Under the pieces are notes generated by a model. It was not told the origin of the DNA and searched no databases. It was given only the letters and a program-made list of their open reading frames with translations. From contig NZ_QPFB01000001.1 in the NCBI RefSeq assembly GCF_004348115.1, forward strand, positions 1,760,836 to 1,824,835: DNA of 64,000 nucleotides. Direction: 5' to 3'. The first letter of the stretch is position 1. Each line of letters starts with the position of its first letter. Both the position numbers and the translations under genes were made by a program. Positions 40,253 through 48,765 of the stretch are shown here, one piece after another. Source of the DNA: Stenotrophomonas sp. ATCM1_4. Its GTDB lineage: Bacteria > Pseudomonadota > Gammaproteobacteria > Xanthomonadales > Xanthomonadaceae.

Positions 40253-40332
40253 GGGAAATTCCGGTCGTTAAAAGGGTTCTCGGAACCACACAGGCCAAGA
40301 GCTGGACACGGAATCGGGGAGACCGGGGACAG

Positions 40333-40462
40333 AGCTTCGCCAATGCGGCGAAGGTCTTGCTCACAGTACCGGAGGCCGGAACTGCCGTTGCACCGGAGCC
40401 TTGCGGCTCGAACTGACGGCGACAACGTCTGGGAGCTACTCCCCTTCTGGGGCTGAATACTG
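40333..40462 (-). ncRNA. yybP-ykoY (Mn2+) riboswitch upstream of terC
   Basis: On the minus strand the leader reads AGAAGGGGAGTAGCTCCC (from about 40455 to 40435), then CCGTCAG, a variable arm, CTGTGAGCAAGACCTTCGCC, and a closing hairpin (CTTCGCC / GGCGAAG at 40335-40353). GGGGAGUAGC and GAGCAAGACCUUCGC are hallmark segments of the yybP-ykoY manganese-sensing motif, commonly found ahead of TerC/Alx genes. The expression platform lies between the motif and the terC ATG at 40252. Exact limits are approximate. Confidence 0.87.
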
Positions 40463-40530
40463 CCGGCTGCGCCCCGCACAGTCAATGAGAGCACCGCGGG
40501 AGCGGCCCCCGGCGCGGCTACAATAGCGGC

Positions 40531-41700
40531 ATGAATACCCCACTCCCCGTCGTACGCCTGAAGAACGCGTGGCGCTCCAGCCACCCGTGGATTTTCCAGA
40601 AACTGGTCGAGAAGCCGACCGTCAAGCCGAAGTCCGGCACCATCGTCGACGTGGTCGGCGTGGACGGTGAGTGGATTGGCCGGGGCTTCTACAACGGTCA
40701 TTCGCGGATCGCCGTGCGCATTCTGGAAACCCATCCGGAGGTGGCGGTGGATCAGGCCTGGTTCAGCCGCAAGATCGCCGAGGCGGTGTCGCTGCGCCGT
40801 GACGTGCTCAAGCTGGACCAGGTCTCCAATGCCTGGCGCGTGGTGCACAGCGAGGGCGACGGCCTGTCCGGGCTGGTGGTGGACCGCTACGACGACCTGA
40901 TCGTGGTCGAGTTCTTCGCCGCCGGCATGTTCCGCCACCGCGAGTGGATCTACGAGGCCCTGCGCGAACAGTTCCCGGGTTGCCGTTTCCACAGCTTCGC
41001 CGACGAGCACGTGCAGAAGCAGGAAAGCTTCGACTTCCACGGCAACACCACCACCGAACCAGCGGTCATCACCGAGTACGGCATCAAGTTCCGTGCCGAC
41101 CCGGCCGGCGCGCACAAGACCGGTTTCTTCGCCGACCAGCGCGAGAACCGCGAGTGGCTGAGCCAGCAGGTGGAAGGCAAGAGCGTGCTGGACCTGTGCT
41201 GCAACACCGGTGGCTTCGCCGTGTACGCCGCCGCGCGCGGCGCCAGCGACGTGCTGGGCGTGGACATCGACCAGGACGTGATCCAGATCGCCAAGGGCAA
41301 TGCACGCCTGAACAACGCCAAGCCGCGGTTCGTGCAGGCCGACATCTTCCCGTGGCTGCGTGATGCGGCCAACCGCGGCGAGCAGTACGACGTGGTGATC
41401 CTGGACCCGGCCAAGATGACCCGCGACCGCGACCAGGTCATCAATGCGCTGAAGAAGTACCTGGACATGAACAAGCTGGCGCTGGGCGTGGTCAAGCCCG
41501 GTGGCCTGTTCGCCACGTTCTCCTGCACCGGCCTGGTGGCCGAGGACCAATTCCTGGACATGCTGCGCCGCGCCGCGTTCTATTCCGGCCGCACCATCCA
41601 GATCCTGAAGGTGGCCGGTGCCGGCCCGGACCATCCGTTCATGGCGCACGTGCAGGAATCGCGCTACCTCAAGGCGGTGTTCTGCCGCGTGGTGGATTGA
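40531..41700 (+). CDS. rlmI: 23S rRNA (cytosine) methyltransferase RlmI-like
   Basis: A class I SAM methyltransferase of 389 residues, matching E. coli RlmI (396), which makes m5C1962. It has an N-terminal PUA domain (residues 1-75, KNAWRSSHPWIFQKLVEKP), an EEHEE middle domain, and a Rossmann domain beginning about residue 205. The last contains SVLDLCCNTGGFAVYAAARG, LGVDIDQDVI, DVVILDPAKM and the catalytic Cys in FATFSCTGLV. It is divergent from terC, with the riboswitch between. Confidence 0.9.
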   Translation: MNTPLPVVRLKNAWRSSHPWIFQKLVEKPTVKPKSGTIVDVVGVDGEWIGRGFYNGHSRIAVRILETHPEVAVDQAWFSRKIAEAVSLRRDVLKLDQVSNAWRVVHSEGDGLSGLVVDRYDDLIVVEFFAAGMFRHREWIYEALREQFPGCRFHSFADEHVQKQESFDFHGNTTTEPAVITEYGIKFRADPAGAHKTGFFADQRENREWLSQQVEGKSVLDLCCNTGGFAVYAAARGASDVLGVDIDQDVIQIAKGNARLNNAKPRFVQADIFPWLRDAANRGEQYDVVILDPAKMTRDRDQVINALKKYLDMNKLALGVVKPGGLFATFSCTGLVAEDQFLDMLRRAAFYSGRTIQILKVAGAGPDHPFMAHVQESRYLKAVFCRVVD

Positions 41701-41721
41701 TCCGGGACTAGCGGGAGGGCC

Positions 41722-41769
41722 TTACCCCTCCCCAGCCCTCCCCTTGGCTGCGCCAAAGGGAGGGGGCGG
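41722..41769. repeat. Dispersed palindromic (REP-like) element, copy 2
   Basis: CCCTCCCCAGCCCTCCCCTT, then GGCTGCGCCAAAGGGAGGGG. The reverse complement corresponds to copy 1 (812-859) over most of its length. It lies in the gap between rlmI and the M19 dipeptidase gene. Confidence 0.65.
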
Positions 41770-41869
41770 ACCGCGCGCGGCGGGTGTCCGGCGCGCCCAT
41801 GCCGTCCGTCACTGGCCGCGACCGGTAGGCGGGGCTAAGGTCGGGCCTTTCCACCCCTGGTGAGGCCTC

Positions 41870-43108
41870 ATGACGCTGCGTCCCCTGTCCCTGTTGGTAT
41901 CCCTGTCGCTGTGCTTCCCGCTGGCGGCCTCGGCCGTGGAGTTCAGCCAGGCCGAACTGGCCAAGGCCAGCGAACTGCAGCGCCGCCTGCTGACCCTGGA
42001 CTCGCACCTGGATACCCCGGCCAACTTCGCCCGGGCGGACTTCAACATCATGCAGCGCCACGACCACAACGCGCTGTCGCAGGTGGACTACCCGCGCATG
42101 GTCGAAGGCGCGCTCGATGGCGGCTTCTTCGCCATCTACACCGACCAGGGCGACCGCACCCCGGCCGCGCACACCGCCGAGCGCGACCATGGCCTGCAGC
42201 GCATGCTGCAGATCCACGAGATGCTGGCCGCCAACCCGGACAAGTTCCAGCTGGCGCTGAGCGCCGATGACGCGGCGCGGATCAAGGCCGCCGGCAAGCG
42301 CGTGGTCTACATCAGCATGGAGAACGGCAGCCCGCTGGTGGCCGACCCCTCGCTGCTCAGCTTCTACTACAAGGCCGGCCTGCGGTTGATGTCGACCGTG
42401 CATTTCGCCAACAACGAGTTCGCCGATTCGGCCACCGACCCCAAGGGCGCGGAGTGGAAGGGCCTGAGCCCGGCCGGCAAGGCGCTGGTCAACGAGGCGG
42501 TGAAGCTGGGCATCGTGATCGACCAGTCGCACGCGTCCGATGCGGTGTTCGACAACCTCATCGAGATGATGCCGGTGCCGTTCATCCTGTCGCACAGCTC
42601 GGCCAAGGCGGTGTTTTACCACCCGCGCAACCTCGACGACGCGCGCCTGCGCCAGCTCGCCGCCAAGGGGGGCGTGATCCAGGCCAATGCCTATGGCGGC
42701 TACCTGATCGACGAGACCAAGACCGCCGAGCGCAAGCAGGCCGAGGAAGAAATCGGCAAGCGCCTGGGGGGCTGGGACGACATGAGCATGGCCAAGGGCG
42801 TGGAACTGGCCCGGGCGATGGCCGAGCTGGACCAGAAGTACCCACGCCGCAAGGCGACGCTGGATGACTTCTTCCAGCACCTGGGCCACATGCTGGACGT
42901 GGTCGGGCCGGACCACGTGGGCATCGGCATGGACTGGGATGGCGGTGGTGGCGTGATCGGCATGGAAGACGCCGCCGACCTGCCCAAGATCACCGCATGG
43001 TTGCAGCGCCGTGGCCTGAGCGAGGCGCAGATCGCCAACATCTGGAGCGGCAACGTGCTGCGGGTGATGCGCCAGGCGCAGGACTACGCGGCCAGGCAGG
43101 CTCGGTAA
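41870..43108 (+). CDS. Exported M19 family membrane dipeptidase
   Basis: A zinc peptidase of 412 residues that hydrolyses dipeptides, including those with D-residues. The signal peptide is MTLRPLSLLVSLSLCFPLAA followed by SAVEF. Metal ligands appear in order: DSHLDTP (HxD), YISMENGSPL (Glu), IDQSHASDAVFD (His), ILSHSSAKAV (His) and VGIGMDWDGGG (Asp). The C-terminus, IWSGNVLRVMRQA, is typical. Likely periplasmic. Confidence 0.93.
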   Translation: MTLRPLSLLVSLSLCFPLAASAVEFSQAELAKASELQRRLLTLDSHLDTPANFARADFNIMQRHDHNALSQVDYPRMVEGALDGGFFAIYTDQGDRTPAAHTAERDHGLQRMLQIHEMLAANPDKFQLALSADDAARIKAAGKRVVYISMENGSPLVADPSLLSFYYKAGLRLMSTVHFANNEFADSATDPKGAEWKGLSPAGKALVNEAVKLGIVIDQSHASDAVFDNLIEMMPVPFILSHSSAKAVFYHPRNLDDARLRQLAAKGGVIQANAYGGYLIDETKTAERKQAEEEIGKRLGGWDDMSMAKGVELARAMAELDQKYPRRKATLDDFFQHLGHMLDVVGPDHVGIGMDWDGGGGVIGMEDAADLPKITAWLQRRGLSEAQIANIWSGNVLRVMRQAQDYAARQAR

Positions 43109-43140
43109 CGCAGGTAGGCGGGGATGTAGTCCCACAAGCA

Positions 43141-43164
43141 CAAGGCGGGCCGAAGCCCGCCTTG
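43141..43164. terminator. Bidirectional hairpin terminator
   Basis: Ten-base stem CAAGGCGGGC / GCCCGCCTTG with a CGAA loop, between the convergent dipeptidase and permease genes. Only short U-rich flanks follow, so strength is uncertain. Confidence 0.7.
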
Positions 43165-43187
43165 TGTCATCCACATGGAGCGGTGGA

Positions 43188-44618
43188 TTACCGCTTGCCC
43201 AGCACCGCATTGCGGCGGCTGTACACCGCGTAGACCACCAGGCCCAGTGCGTTCCACGCCAGGAACCACATCTGGGTGCGGGTGGGCAGGCTGAAGAACA
43301 GGTAGATGCAGCCCAGGATGGCCACCGGGCCGACGATCCACGCCAGCGGTGCGCGGAACTTGCGCTCGCGGCCGGCCTCGCGCTTGCGCAGCACCAGCAG
43401 GCACAGGCCCACCGCGGTGAACGCGGCCAGGGTGCCGGCGTTGGCCAGGGCGGCGATCTCGTCCAGGCGCGCCACGCCGGCCAGGGCGGCGACCAGCACG
43501 GCGGTGAACAGGGTGATGACCACCGGCGTGCCGGTGCGCTGGTTGACCTTGGACAGGCCGCGCGGCAGCAGGCCATCGCGCGACATCACGAAGAAGATGC
43601 GGCTCTGCCCGTAGAAGAAGGCCAGCAGCACGGTCGGCAGGGCGATGATGGCGACGATGCCGATCACCAGCGCGGCGGTGCCGTGGCCCAGTTCGCGCAT
43701 GATCAATGCCAGCGGCTCGGCGCTCTTGCCGAACACCGTGTAGCTCATCGCGCCGACCGCGGCAGCGGCCACCAGCAGGTAGATGAGGGTGCAGCCGACC
43801 ATCGAGCCGATGATGCCGATGGACAGGTCGCGCTTGGGGTTCTTGGTTTCCTCGGCGGCGGTGGAGATCGCGTCGAAGCCGTAGAAGGCGAAGAAGATGA
43901 TTGCCGCCGCGGCCATCACGCCGCGCTCCACGCCGTCGGCGCTGACCGACTTGGGGAAACCGTAAGGCATGAACGGCTGCAGGTTCTCGGCGTTGAAGGC
44001 CGGCAGCGCGACGGCCACGAACACCGCCAGCGCGATCAGCTTCAGCACCACCAGCACCGCGTTGACCGTGGCGCTCTCGCGCGTGCCCAGCATCAGCATG
44101 CCGGCCACCAGGAAGGTGATGACGATGGCCGGCAGGTTGATCACGCCACCGGCGTGCGGACCGGCGGCCAGCGCCTGCGGCAGCATCACGTTCCAGCCGA
44201 AGGAGGTGTGCAGCCACTCCAAGAAGCCGACGAAGTAGCCCGACCAGCCCACCGCCACGGTGCTGACCACCAGCGAGTACTCCAGGATCAGGCTCCAGCC
44301 CACCACCCAGGCGATGGTCTCGCCCAGCGCGCTGTAGCTGTAGGTATAGGCACTGCCGGCGGCCGGCATCATCGTCGACAGCTCGGCATAGGCCAGCGCC
44401 GCGCAGGCGCAGATCACGCCGGCGATGATGAAGGACAGCAGCACCGCGGGGCCGGCCTTGTCCGCGCCCACGCCGATCAGCGTGTAGATGCCGGTACCGA
44501 CGATGGCGCCAATGCCCAGTGCGACCAGGTGGGGCCAGCTCAGCGAGGGGATCAGGCGGCGGCCTTCTTCGTGTTCGGTGAGCTGGTCGATGGGCTTGCG
44601 CCGGAGCCAGGACTGCAT
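43188..44618 (-). CDS. APC superfamily amino acid permease
   Basis: A 12-helix inner-membrane transporter of 476 residues resembling the cationic amino acid transporter (CAT/YfnA) branch. It starts MQSWLRRKPIDQLTEHEEGR. Key segments are LVALGIGAIVGTGIYTLIGV (the helix-1 substrate site GAIVGTGIY), PAAGSAYTYSYSALGE, IIFFAFYGFDAISTAAEET (helix 6) and the amphipathic SRDGLLPRGLSKVNQRTGTP. The exact amino acid is not predictable. It is likely proton-coupled. Confidence 0.9.
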   Translation of the reverse strand: MQSWLRRKPIDQLTEHEEGRRLIPSLSWPHLVALGIGAIVGTGIYTLIGVGADKAGPAVLLSFIIAGVICACAALAYAELSTMMPAAGSAYTYSYSALGETIAWVVGWSLILEYSLVVSTVAVGWSGYFVGFLEWLHTSFGWNVMLPQALAAGPHAGGVINLPAIVITFLVAGMLMLGTRESATVNAVLVVLKLIALAVFVAVALPAFNAENLQPFMPYGFPKSVSADGVERGVMAAAAIIFFAFYGFDAISTAAEETKNPKRDLSIGIIGSMVGCTLIYLLVAAAAVGAMSYTVFGKSAEPLALIMRELGHGTAALVIGIVAIIALPTVLLAFFYGQSRIFFVMSRDGLLPRGLSKVNQRTGTPVVITLFTAVLVAALAGVARLDEIAALANAGTLAAFTAVGLCLLVLRKREAGRERKFRAPLAWIVGPVAILGCIYLFFSLPTRTQMWFLAWNALGLVVYAVYSRRNAVLGKR

Positions 44619-44770
44619 GCGGACCTCACGGTTCGTGGTGATTCAGGAAGTCGGCGAGTGTCGCCGAATGCAGTGCAGCAAAGCCAGAAAGATGCGCGGC
44701 TTCAGCGGGCTTTGGCGATTGCCATTGGCATCGCTGCCGGAACCGGCACAAAACCGGGGCCGCGCGCTGA

Positions 44771-45127
44771 TCATGAATGGCGAGGGTGGGCGAGCAGGTA
44801 ATCCCGCAGCGCCACTGCCTGGTTGTACCGGGTGTCGCGCGCGCCGTAGACCAGCGTGACCGGGCCGGCGTCGAGGGCGTCGCGCAGCGGCTTCAGGTGT
44901 TGCGGGGAACCGGCCAGTTCCGCGGCATAACGGTGCTCGAACGCCTCCCAGCGCTCGGGCTGGTGGTCGAACCACTGGCGCAATGCGGTGCTCGGGGCCA
45001 CGTCCTTCAGCCAGGTGGCCTGCAGCTTCTCGCGGCTGACGCCGCGCGGCCACAGGCGATCGACCAGGAAGCGCTGGCCGTCGTCGGCGCTGGCGGCCTC
45101 ATAGGCCCGTTTGCAGGAGATCTTCAT
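44771..45127 (-). CDS. DUF488 family protein (YeaO-like)
   Basis: A 118-residue soluble protein: FLVDRLWPRGVSREKLQ, WLKDVAPSTALRQWF and VTLVYGARDTRYNQAVALRD are diagnostic of DUF488. The function is unknown. It is the last of four minus-strand genes (45127 to 46370, plus this one), with 58 bases to the LysE gene. Confidence 0.9.
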   Translation of the reverse strand: MKISCKRAYEAASADDGQRFLVDRLWPRGVSREKLQATWLKDVAPSTALRQWFDHQPERWEAFEHRYAAELAGSPQHLKPLRDALDAGPVTLVYGARDTRYNQAVALRDYLLAHPRHS

Positions 45128-45185
45128 TGCCCGCCTCGCACAGCCTGGGTTGTCGGCCGATCGTACCGCTCTGGCGCAGCGGCTC

Positions 45186-45809
45186 CTATTCCAGGCCCAG
45201 CCGCACGCCGAACACCATCAGGCACACGCCGACCGCGCGGCGCAGCCAGACCCCGACCCGTGGATACCCGGCCAGGCGCCGGGCGATGAACTGCCCGCCG
45301 AAGATCAGCACCGAGCACCAGCCGATGCTCAGCACGGCGATCAGTACCGCCATGGTCGCCAGGGTCAGCGCGCCACGTTGTCGGGCCGGGTCGATGAACA
45401 GCGGGAAGAAGGCCATGTAGAACAGGATGGCCTTGGGGTTGAGCACGCCGACCAGCAAGGCCTGCCGGAACCAGCGCCGGCCGTGCTGGACCGCGTCGCT
45501 GCCGTTGCTGCCGGCGGCCGGTTCACGCAGCAGCTGCACGCCTACCCAGATCAGGTAACCCGCACCGAGGTAGCGCAGGCCGGCGAACAGCGCCGGGTGT
45601 GCCTGCAGCAACGCGGCCACGCCGGTGGCGGCGATGGCGATCAGGATCTGGTCGCCCAGCATCAACCCGCCCAGCGTCGCGTAGCCGGCGCGCACGCCGC
45701 CGCGCGCGGTGGCGGTGAGCAGGGTGAAGGTGCCCGGGCCGGGCAGCATCAGGAACAGGATCACCGCCACCATGAAGGTGCCGACGTCGTTGATGCCCAT
45801 CCACGGCAT
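45186..45809 (-). CDS. LysE/RhtB family amino acid exporter
   Basis: A 207-residue membrane protein with six helices. Family markers are FLMLPGPGTFTLLTATARGG (the PGP motif), LGAGYLIWVGVQLLRE, GVLNPKAILFYMAFFPLFID and the last helix VGVCLMVFGVRLGLE. It probably exports an amino acid or related metabolite. The start is at 45809, three bases after the deoxyribosyltransferase-like gene's stop; an ATG three codons later (MGINDV) is possible. Confidence 0.92.
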   Translation of the reverse strand: MPWMGINDVGTFMVAVILFLMLPGPGTFTLLTATARGGVRAGYATLGGLMLGDQILIAIAATGVAALLQAHPALFAGLRYLGAGYLIWVGVQLLREPAAGSNGSDAVQHGRRWFRQALLVGVLNPKAILFYMAFFPLFIDPARQRGALTLATMAVLIAVLSIGWCSVLIFGGQFIARRLAGYPRVGVWLRRAVGVCLMVFGVRLGLE

Positions 45810-45812
45810 GGC

Positions 45813-46370
45813 TCAGGTCCCGGGCTGGGCCGCGCGCTGTGCGGCCAGGCGCCGCTTCACCGCGGTGATCAGCGCCGGCAGGTCGTCATGGCGCGGCACG
45901 CCGTAGCGGTCACCGGTGATGTCCAGGTTGCCCTTGCGCCAGAAGCCGGCCGGTGCGGCGACCAGCAGCTTGCCCGAGCGCGCGTACAGCCCGAACTCCA
46001 GCAGCGTGATCGGGCTCTGCGTGCCCGGCGTGAAGTACATCAGCACGATGTCGGCCTGTTCCAGCGCGGCCAGCTCCCATTCCACCTGGCGGCGGAACTC
46101 GGGTTCATCCGCTTCCGGGCGCCAGGCCGGGTTCCAGTCGGCGCGGCGCGGGTTGAGCATCAGCACGCCTTCGTCGGCCAGTGCCTGCTGCACCTGCTGC
46201 TGCCAGTCGCCGGCCTTGCCCATCTCGATGCTGCCGGCCAGGAACACCTTGGGACGGGTGTCGTGGGTGGGCAGTGCGTGGGGGGAGGTGACGGTCTGCG
46301 AGGGCGCGGCCGGTACCGGCAAGGGCGCCAGGCAGGCCAGGCCGAGCAGCAGGGAAAGCGACGGCTTCAT
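45813..46370 (-). CDS. Exported nucleoside 2-deoxyribosyltransferase-like protein
   Basis: A 185-residue protein. A signal-like N-terminus (MKPSLSLLLGLACLAPLPVP followed by AAPSQ) is followed by a short linker and a domain similar to nucleoside 2-deoxyribosyltransferases. That domain has KVFLAGSIEMGKAGDWQQQV, LNPRRADWNPAW, an acidic EFRRQVEWELAALEQADIVL and ITLLEFGLYARSGKL. These enzymes are usually cytoplasmic, so an export signal is unusual. Whether the Glu nucleophile is kept cannot be fixed by eye. It is in the same run as the LysE gene. Confidence 0.7.
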   Translation of the reverse strand: MKPSLSLLLGLACLAPLPVPAAPSQTVTSPHALPTHDTRPKVFLAGSIEMGKAGDWQQQVQQALADEGVLMLNPRRADWNPAWRPEADEPEFRRQVEWELAALEQADIVLMYFTPGTQSPITLLEFGLYARSGKLLVAAPAGFWRKGNLDITGDRYGVPRHDDLPALITAVKRRLAAQRAAQPGT

Positions 46371-46450
46371 GGGAAATGGGTGGTGCAGGGGGCCTACATG
46401 ATCGCAGATGCGGCGCAGGCGGTGAGATCGACGGGGCTACACTTGCATGC

Positions 46451-47992
46451 ATGCAAACCGAAACCCTGATCCTGGCGGCCCTGGTGCTGGTCGTCCTCGT
46501 GCTGCAGCTGGTGCTGCTGTTCCGCCGCGCCGACAATGCCACGCTGGAGAATGCGCTGCGCGAGGAGCAACGCATCGGCCGCGGCGAACTGCGCGAGCAG
46601 CTGGAGGTGATGACCCGCCAGCAGGACGCGCGCATGGACGGCTTCGGCCGCAACCTCACCGACCTGTCCACCCGCACCGACCAGCGACTGGACCTGCTGC
46701 GCGACAGCCTCAACGACGACGCACGCAAGGGCCGCGAGGAAAACAACGTGCTGCAGCAGCAGCTGGCGCAGCTGCTCGGCGCGCGCCTGCAGGAAGTACG
46801 CGACCAGCTTGATGCCTTCGGCCAACAGCAGCAGGGGCGCATGGACGTGTTCGCGCGCCAGCTGGCCGGCCTGCAGCAGGCGCTGGTCGAAGACACCCGC
46901 AAGGGCCGCGAGGAGGGCGTGCAGCTGCAGCAGCGCTTCGGTGAACTGCTCGGCCAGCGGCTGGTCGAGCTGACCCAGCGCAACGAGACCGGCATCAACG
47001 AGATGCGGCAGACGCTGGAAGCGCGCCTGAAGGACCTGCAGGGCGACAACGCCACCCGGCTCGAGCAGATGCGCCAGACCGTGGACGAGAAGTTGCAGAG
47101 CACGCTCAACACGCGCCTGGATTCGTCCTTCAAGCTGGTCTCCGAGCGGCTGGAGCAGGTGCAGCGCGGGCTGGGCGAGATGCAGCAGCTGGCCACCGGC
47201 GTGGGCGACCTCAAGCGGGTGCTGAGCAACGTCAAGAACCGCGGCGGCTGGGGTGAAGTGCAGCTGGACAACATCCTGGAGCAGACCCTGACCGCCGAGC
47301 AATACGCGCGCGGGGTGAAGGTGCGCCCGGACAGCGGCGAGATGGTCGACTTCGCGGTGCGCCTGCCCGGGCGCGGCGACGACCAGGCGCCGGTATGGCT
47401 GCCGATCGACTCCAAGTTCCCGCGCGAGGACTACGAACGCCTGCTCGATGCGCAGGAAGCCGGTGACCTGGAGGCGGTACGTGGCAGCGGCAACCAGCTC
47501 GAACGGGCCATCCGCGTGCAGGCCAGGTCGATCAGCGAGAAGTACATCGTGCCGCCGCACACCACCGACTTCGCGGTGATGTTCCTGCCGACCGAAGGCC
47601 TGTATGCCGAAACCATCCGCCGGCCGGGCCTGGTCGACGCGCTGCAGCGCGAGCATCGCGTGGTGATCGCCGGCCCGACCACGGTCACCGCGCTGCTCAA
47701 CAGCCTGCAGATGGGCTTCCGCACGCTGGCCATCGAGCAGCGTTCTTCCGAAGTGTGGAGCCTGCTGGGCGCGGTCAAGGGCGAGTTCGGCAAGTTCGCC
47801 GGCATCCTGGAGAAGGCCGAGAAGCAGATCAACACGGTCGGCAAGAGCCTGGGCGATGCCAGCCGCAAGACCCGCACCATCGAGCGCAAGCTGCGCGGCG
47901 TGGAATCGCTGTCGGCCGACGCCTCGCAGGCGCTGCTGGGCGATCTCGGCGGCGAGGATGAGGCCGAAGACACGGGTGCCGACGAAACCTGA
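46451..47992 (+). CDS. rmuC: DNA recombination protein RmuC
   Basis: A membrane-anchored protein of 513 residues that limits inversions at short inverted repeats. It has an N-terminal hydrophobic helix (ILAALVLVVLVLQLVLLF) and a long coiled coil to about residue 240 (repeating QQLAQLLGARLQE-like heptads). The C-terminal PD-(D/E)XK-like domain has NVKNRGGWGEVQLDNILEQT, WLPIDSKFPREDYERLL, DFAVMFLPTEGLYAE and AGPTTVTALLNSLQMGF. The start at 46451 (MQTETLILAAL) is chosen because the frame is open upstream only in unconserved codons. Confidence 0.93.
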   Translation: MQTETLILAALVLVVLVLQLVLLFRRADNATLENALREEQRIGRGELREQLEVMTRQQDARMDGFGRNLTDLSTRTDQRLDLLRDSLNDDARKGREENNVLQQQLAQLLGARLQEVRDQLDAFGQQQQGRMDVFARQLAGLQQALVEDTRKGREEGVQLQQRFGELLGQRLVELTQRNETGINEMRQTLEARLKDLQGDNATRLEQMRQTVDEKLQSTLNTRLDSSFKLVSERLEQVQRGLGEMQQLATGVGDLKRVLSNVKNRGGWGEVQLDNILEQTLTAEQYARGVKVRPDSGEMVDFAVRLPGRGDDQAPVWLPIDSKFPREDYERLLDAQEAGDLEAVRGSGNQLERAIRVQARSISEKYIVPPHTTDFAVMFLPTEGLYAETIRRPGLVDALQREHRVVIAGPTTVTALLNSLQMGFRTLAIEQRSSEVWSLLGAVKGEFGKFAGILEKAEKQINTVGKSLGDASRKTRTIERKLRGVESLSADASQALLGDLGGEDEAEDTGADET

Positions 47993-48114
47993 TCGCAGGC
48001 GACGCCGGGCATTACCGGCACCACTGGAACAGCGCGTAACGGGCACCCCGAGGTCGTGCCAGCGCCATCCACGCCCGCTATGCTTGCCCTCCCCAACCCC
48101 CGCAGGAAACCGCA

Positions 48115-48660
48115 ATGACTGCTTCCGTGTATGACACCGCGCTGACCACCATCGACGGCGCACCGGCCACGCTGGGCGACTACCGCGGCAAGGTGCTGCT
48201 GGTGGTCAACACCGCCTCCAAGTGTGGCCTCACCCCGCAGTACGAAGGCCTGGAAAAGCTGTACCGCCAGAAGAAGGGTGACGGCCTGGAAGTGCTGGGT
48301 TTCCCGGCCAACAACTTCAACGGCCAGGAGCCGGGCAGCGAGGACGAGATCAAGCAGTTCTGCGCGCTCACCTACGACGTCAGCTTCCCGATGTTCTCCA
48401 AGATCAGCGTGGCCGGCGCCGACATCCACCCGCTGTACCAGCAGCTGACCGCGGCCCAGCCGGTTGCTACCGGTGATGGCCCGCTGCGCGAGAAGCTGGC
48501 CAGCCTGGACATCCCGACCAACGCCGCGCCGGCGATCCTGTGGAACTTCGAGAAGTTCGTGATCGGCAAGGACGGCAGCGTCGTCGCCCGTTTCTCGCCG
48601 GATACCCCGGCCGACAACGCGGCGCTGCTGGCGGCCATCGATACCGCCCTGGCGGCGTGA
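48115..48660 (+). CDS. Glutathione peroxidase
   Basis: A thiol peroxidase of 181 residues that reduces hydroperoxides using a redox-active Cys: NTASKCGLTPQYEGLE has the peroxidatic Cys in place of selenocysteine. The tetrad Gln and Trp are in GFPANNFNGQEPGSEDEI and ILWNFEKFVIGKDG. It is probably thioredoxin-dependent, as in BtuE-like bacterial enzymes. It is followed by the bidirectional terminator shared with mlaA. Confidence 0.94.
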   Translation: MTASVYDTALTTIDGAPATLGDYRGKVLLVVNTASKCGLTPQYEGLEKLYRQKKGDGLEVLGFPANNFNGQEPGSEDEIKQFCALTYDVSFPMFSKISVAGADIHPLYQQLTAAQPVATGDGPLREKLASLDIPTNAAPAILWNFEKFVIGKDGSVVARFSPDTPADNAALLAAIDTALAA

Positions 48661-48716
48661 TGCGCGGGGCCGGGATCGCCTCCCGGCCCTGCTGCGTAAC
48701 GGGTTCCAGCGGCACG

Positions 48717-48748
48717 AAAAAGCCCGGGTTTCCCCGGGCTTTTTCTTT
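48717..48748. terminator. Bidirectional terminator between gpx and mlaA
   Basis: Stem AGCCCGGG / CCCGGGCT with a four-base loop, preceded by AAAA and followed by TTTTCTTTT, so it can stop transcription in both directions. It lies between the convergent glutathione peroxidase gene and the mla operon. Confidence 0.93.
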
Positions 48749-48765
48749 TGCGGCATCAGCGGCGA

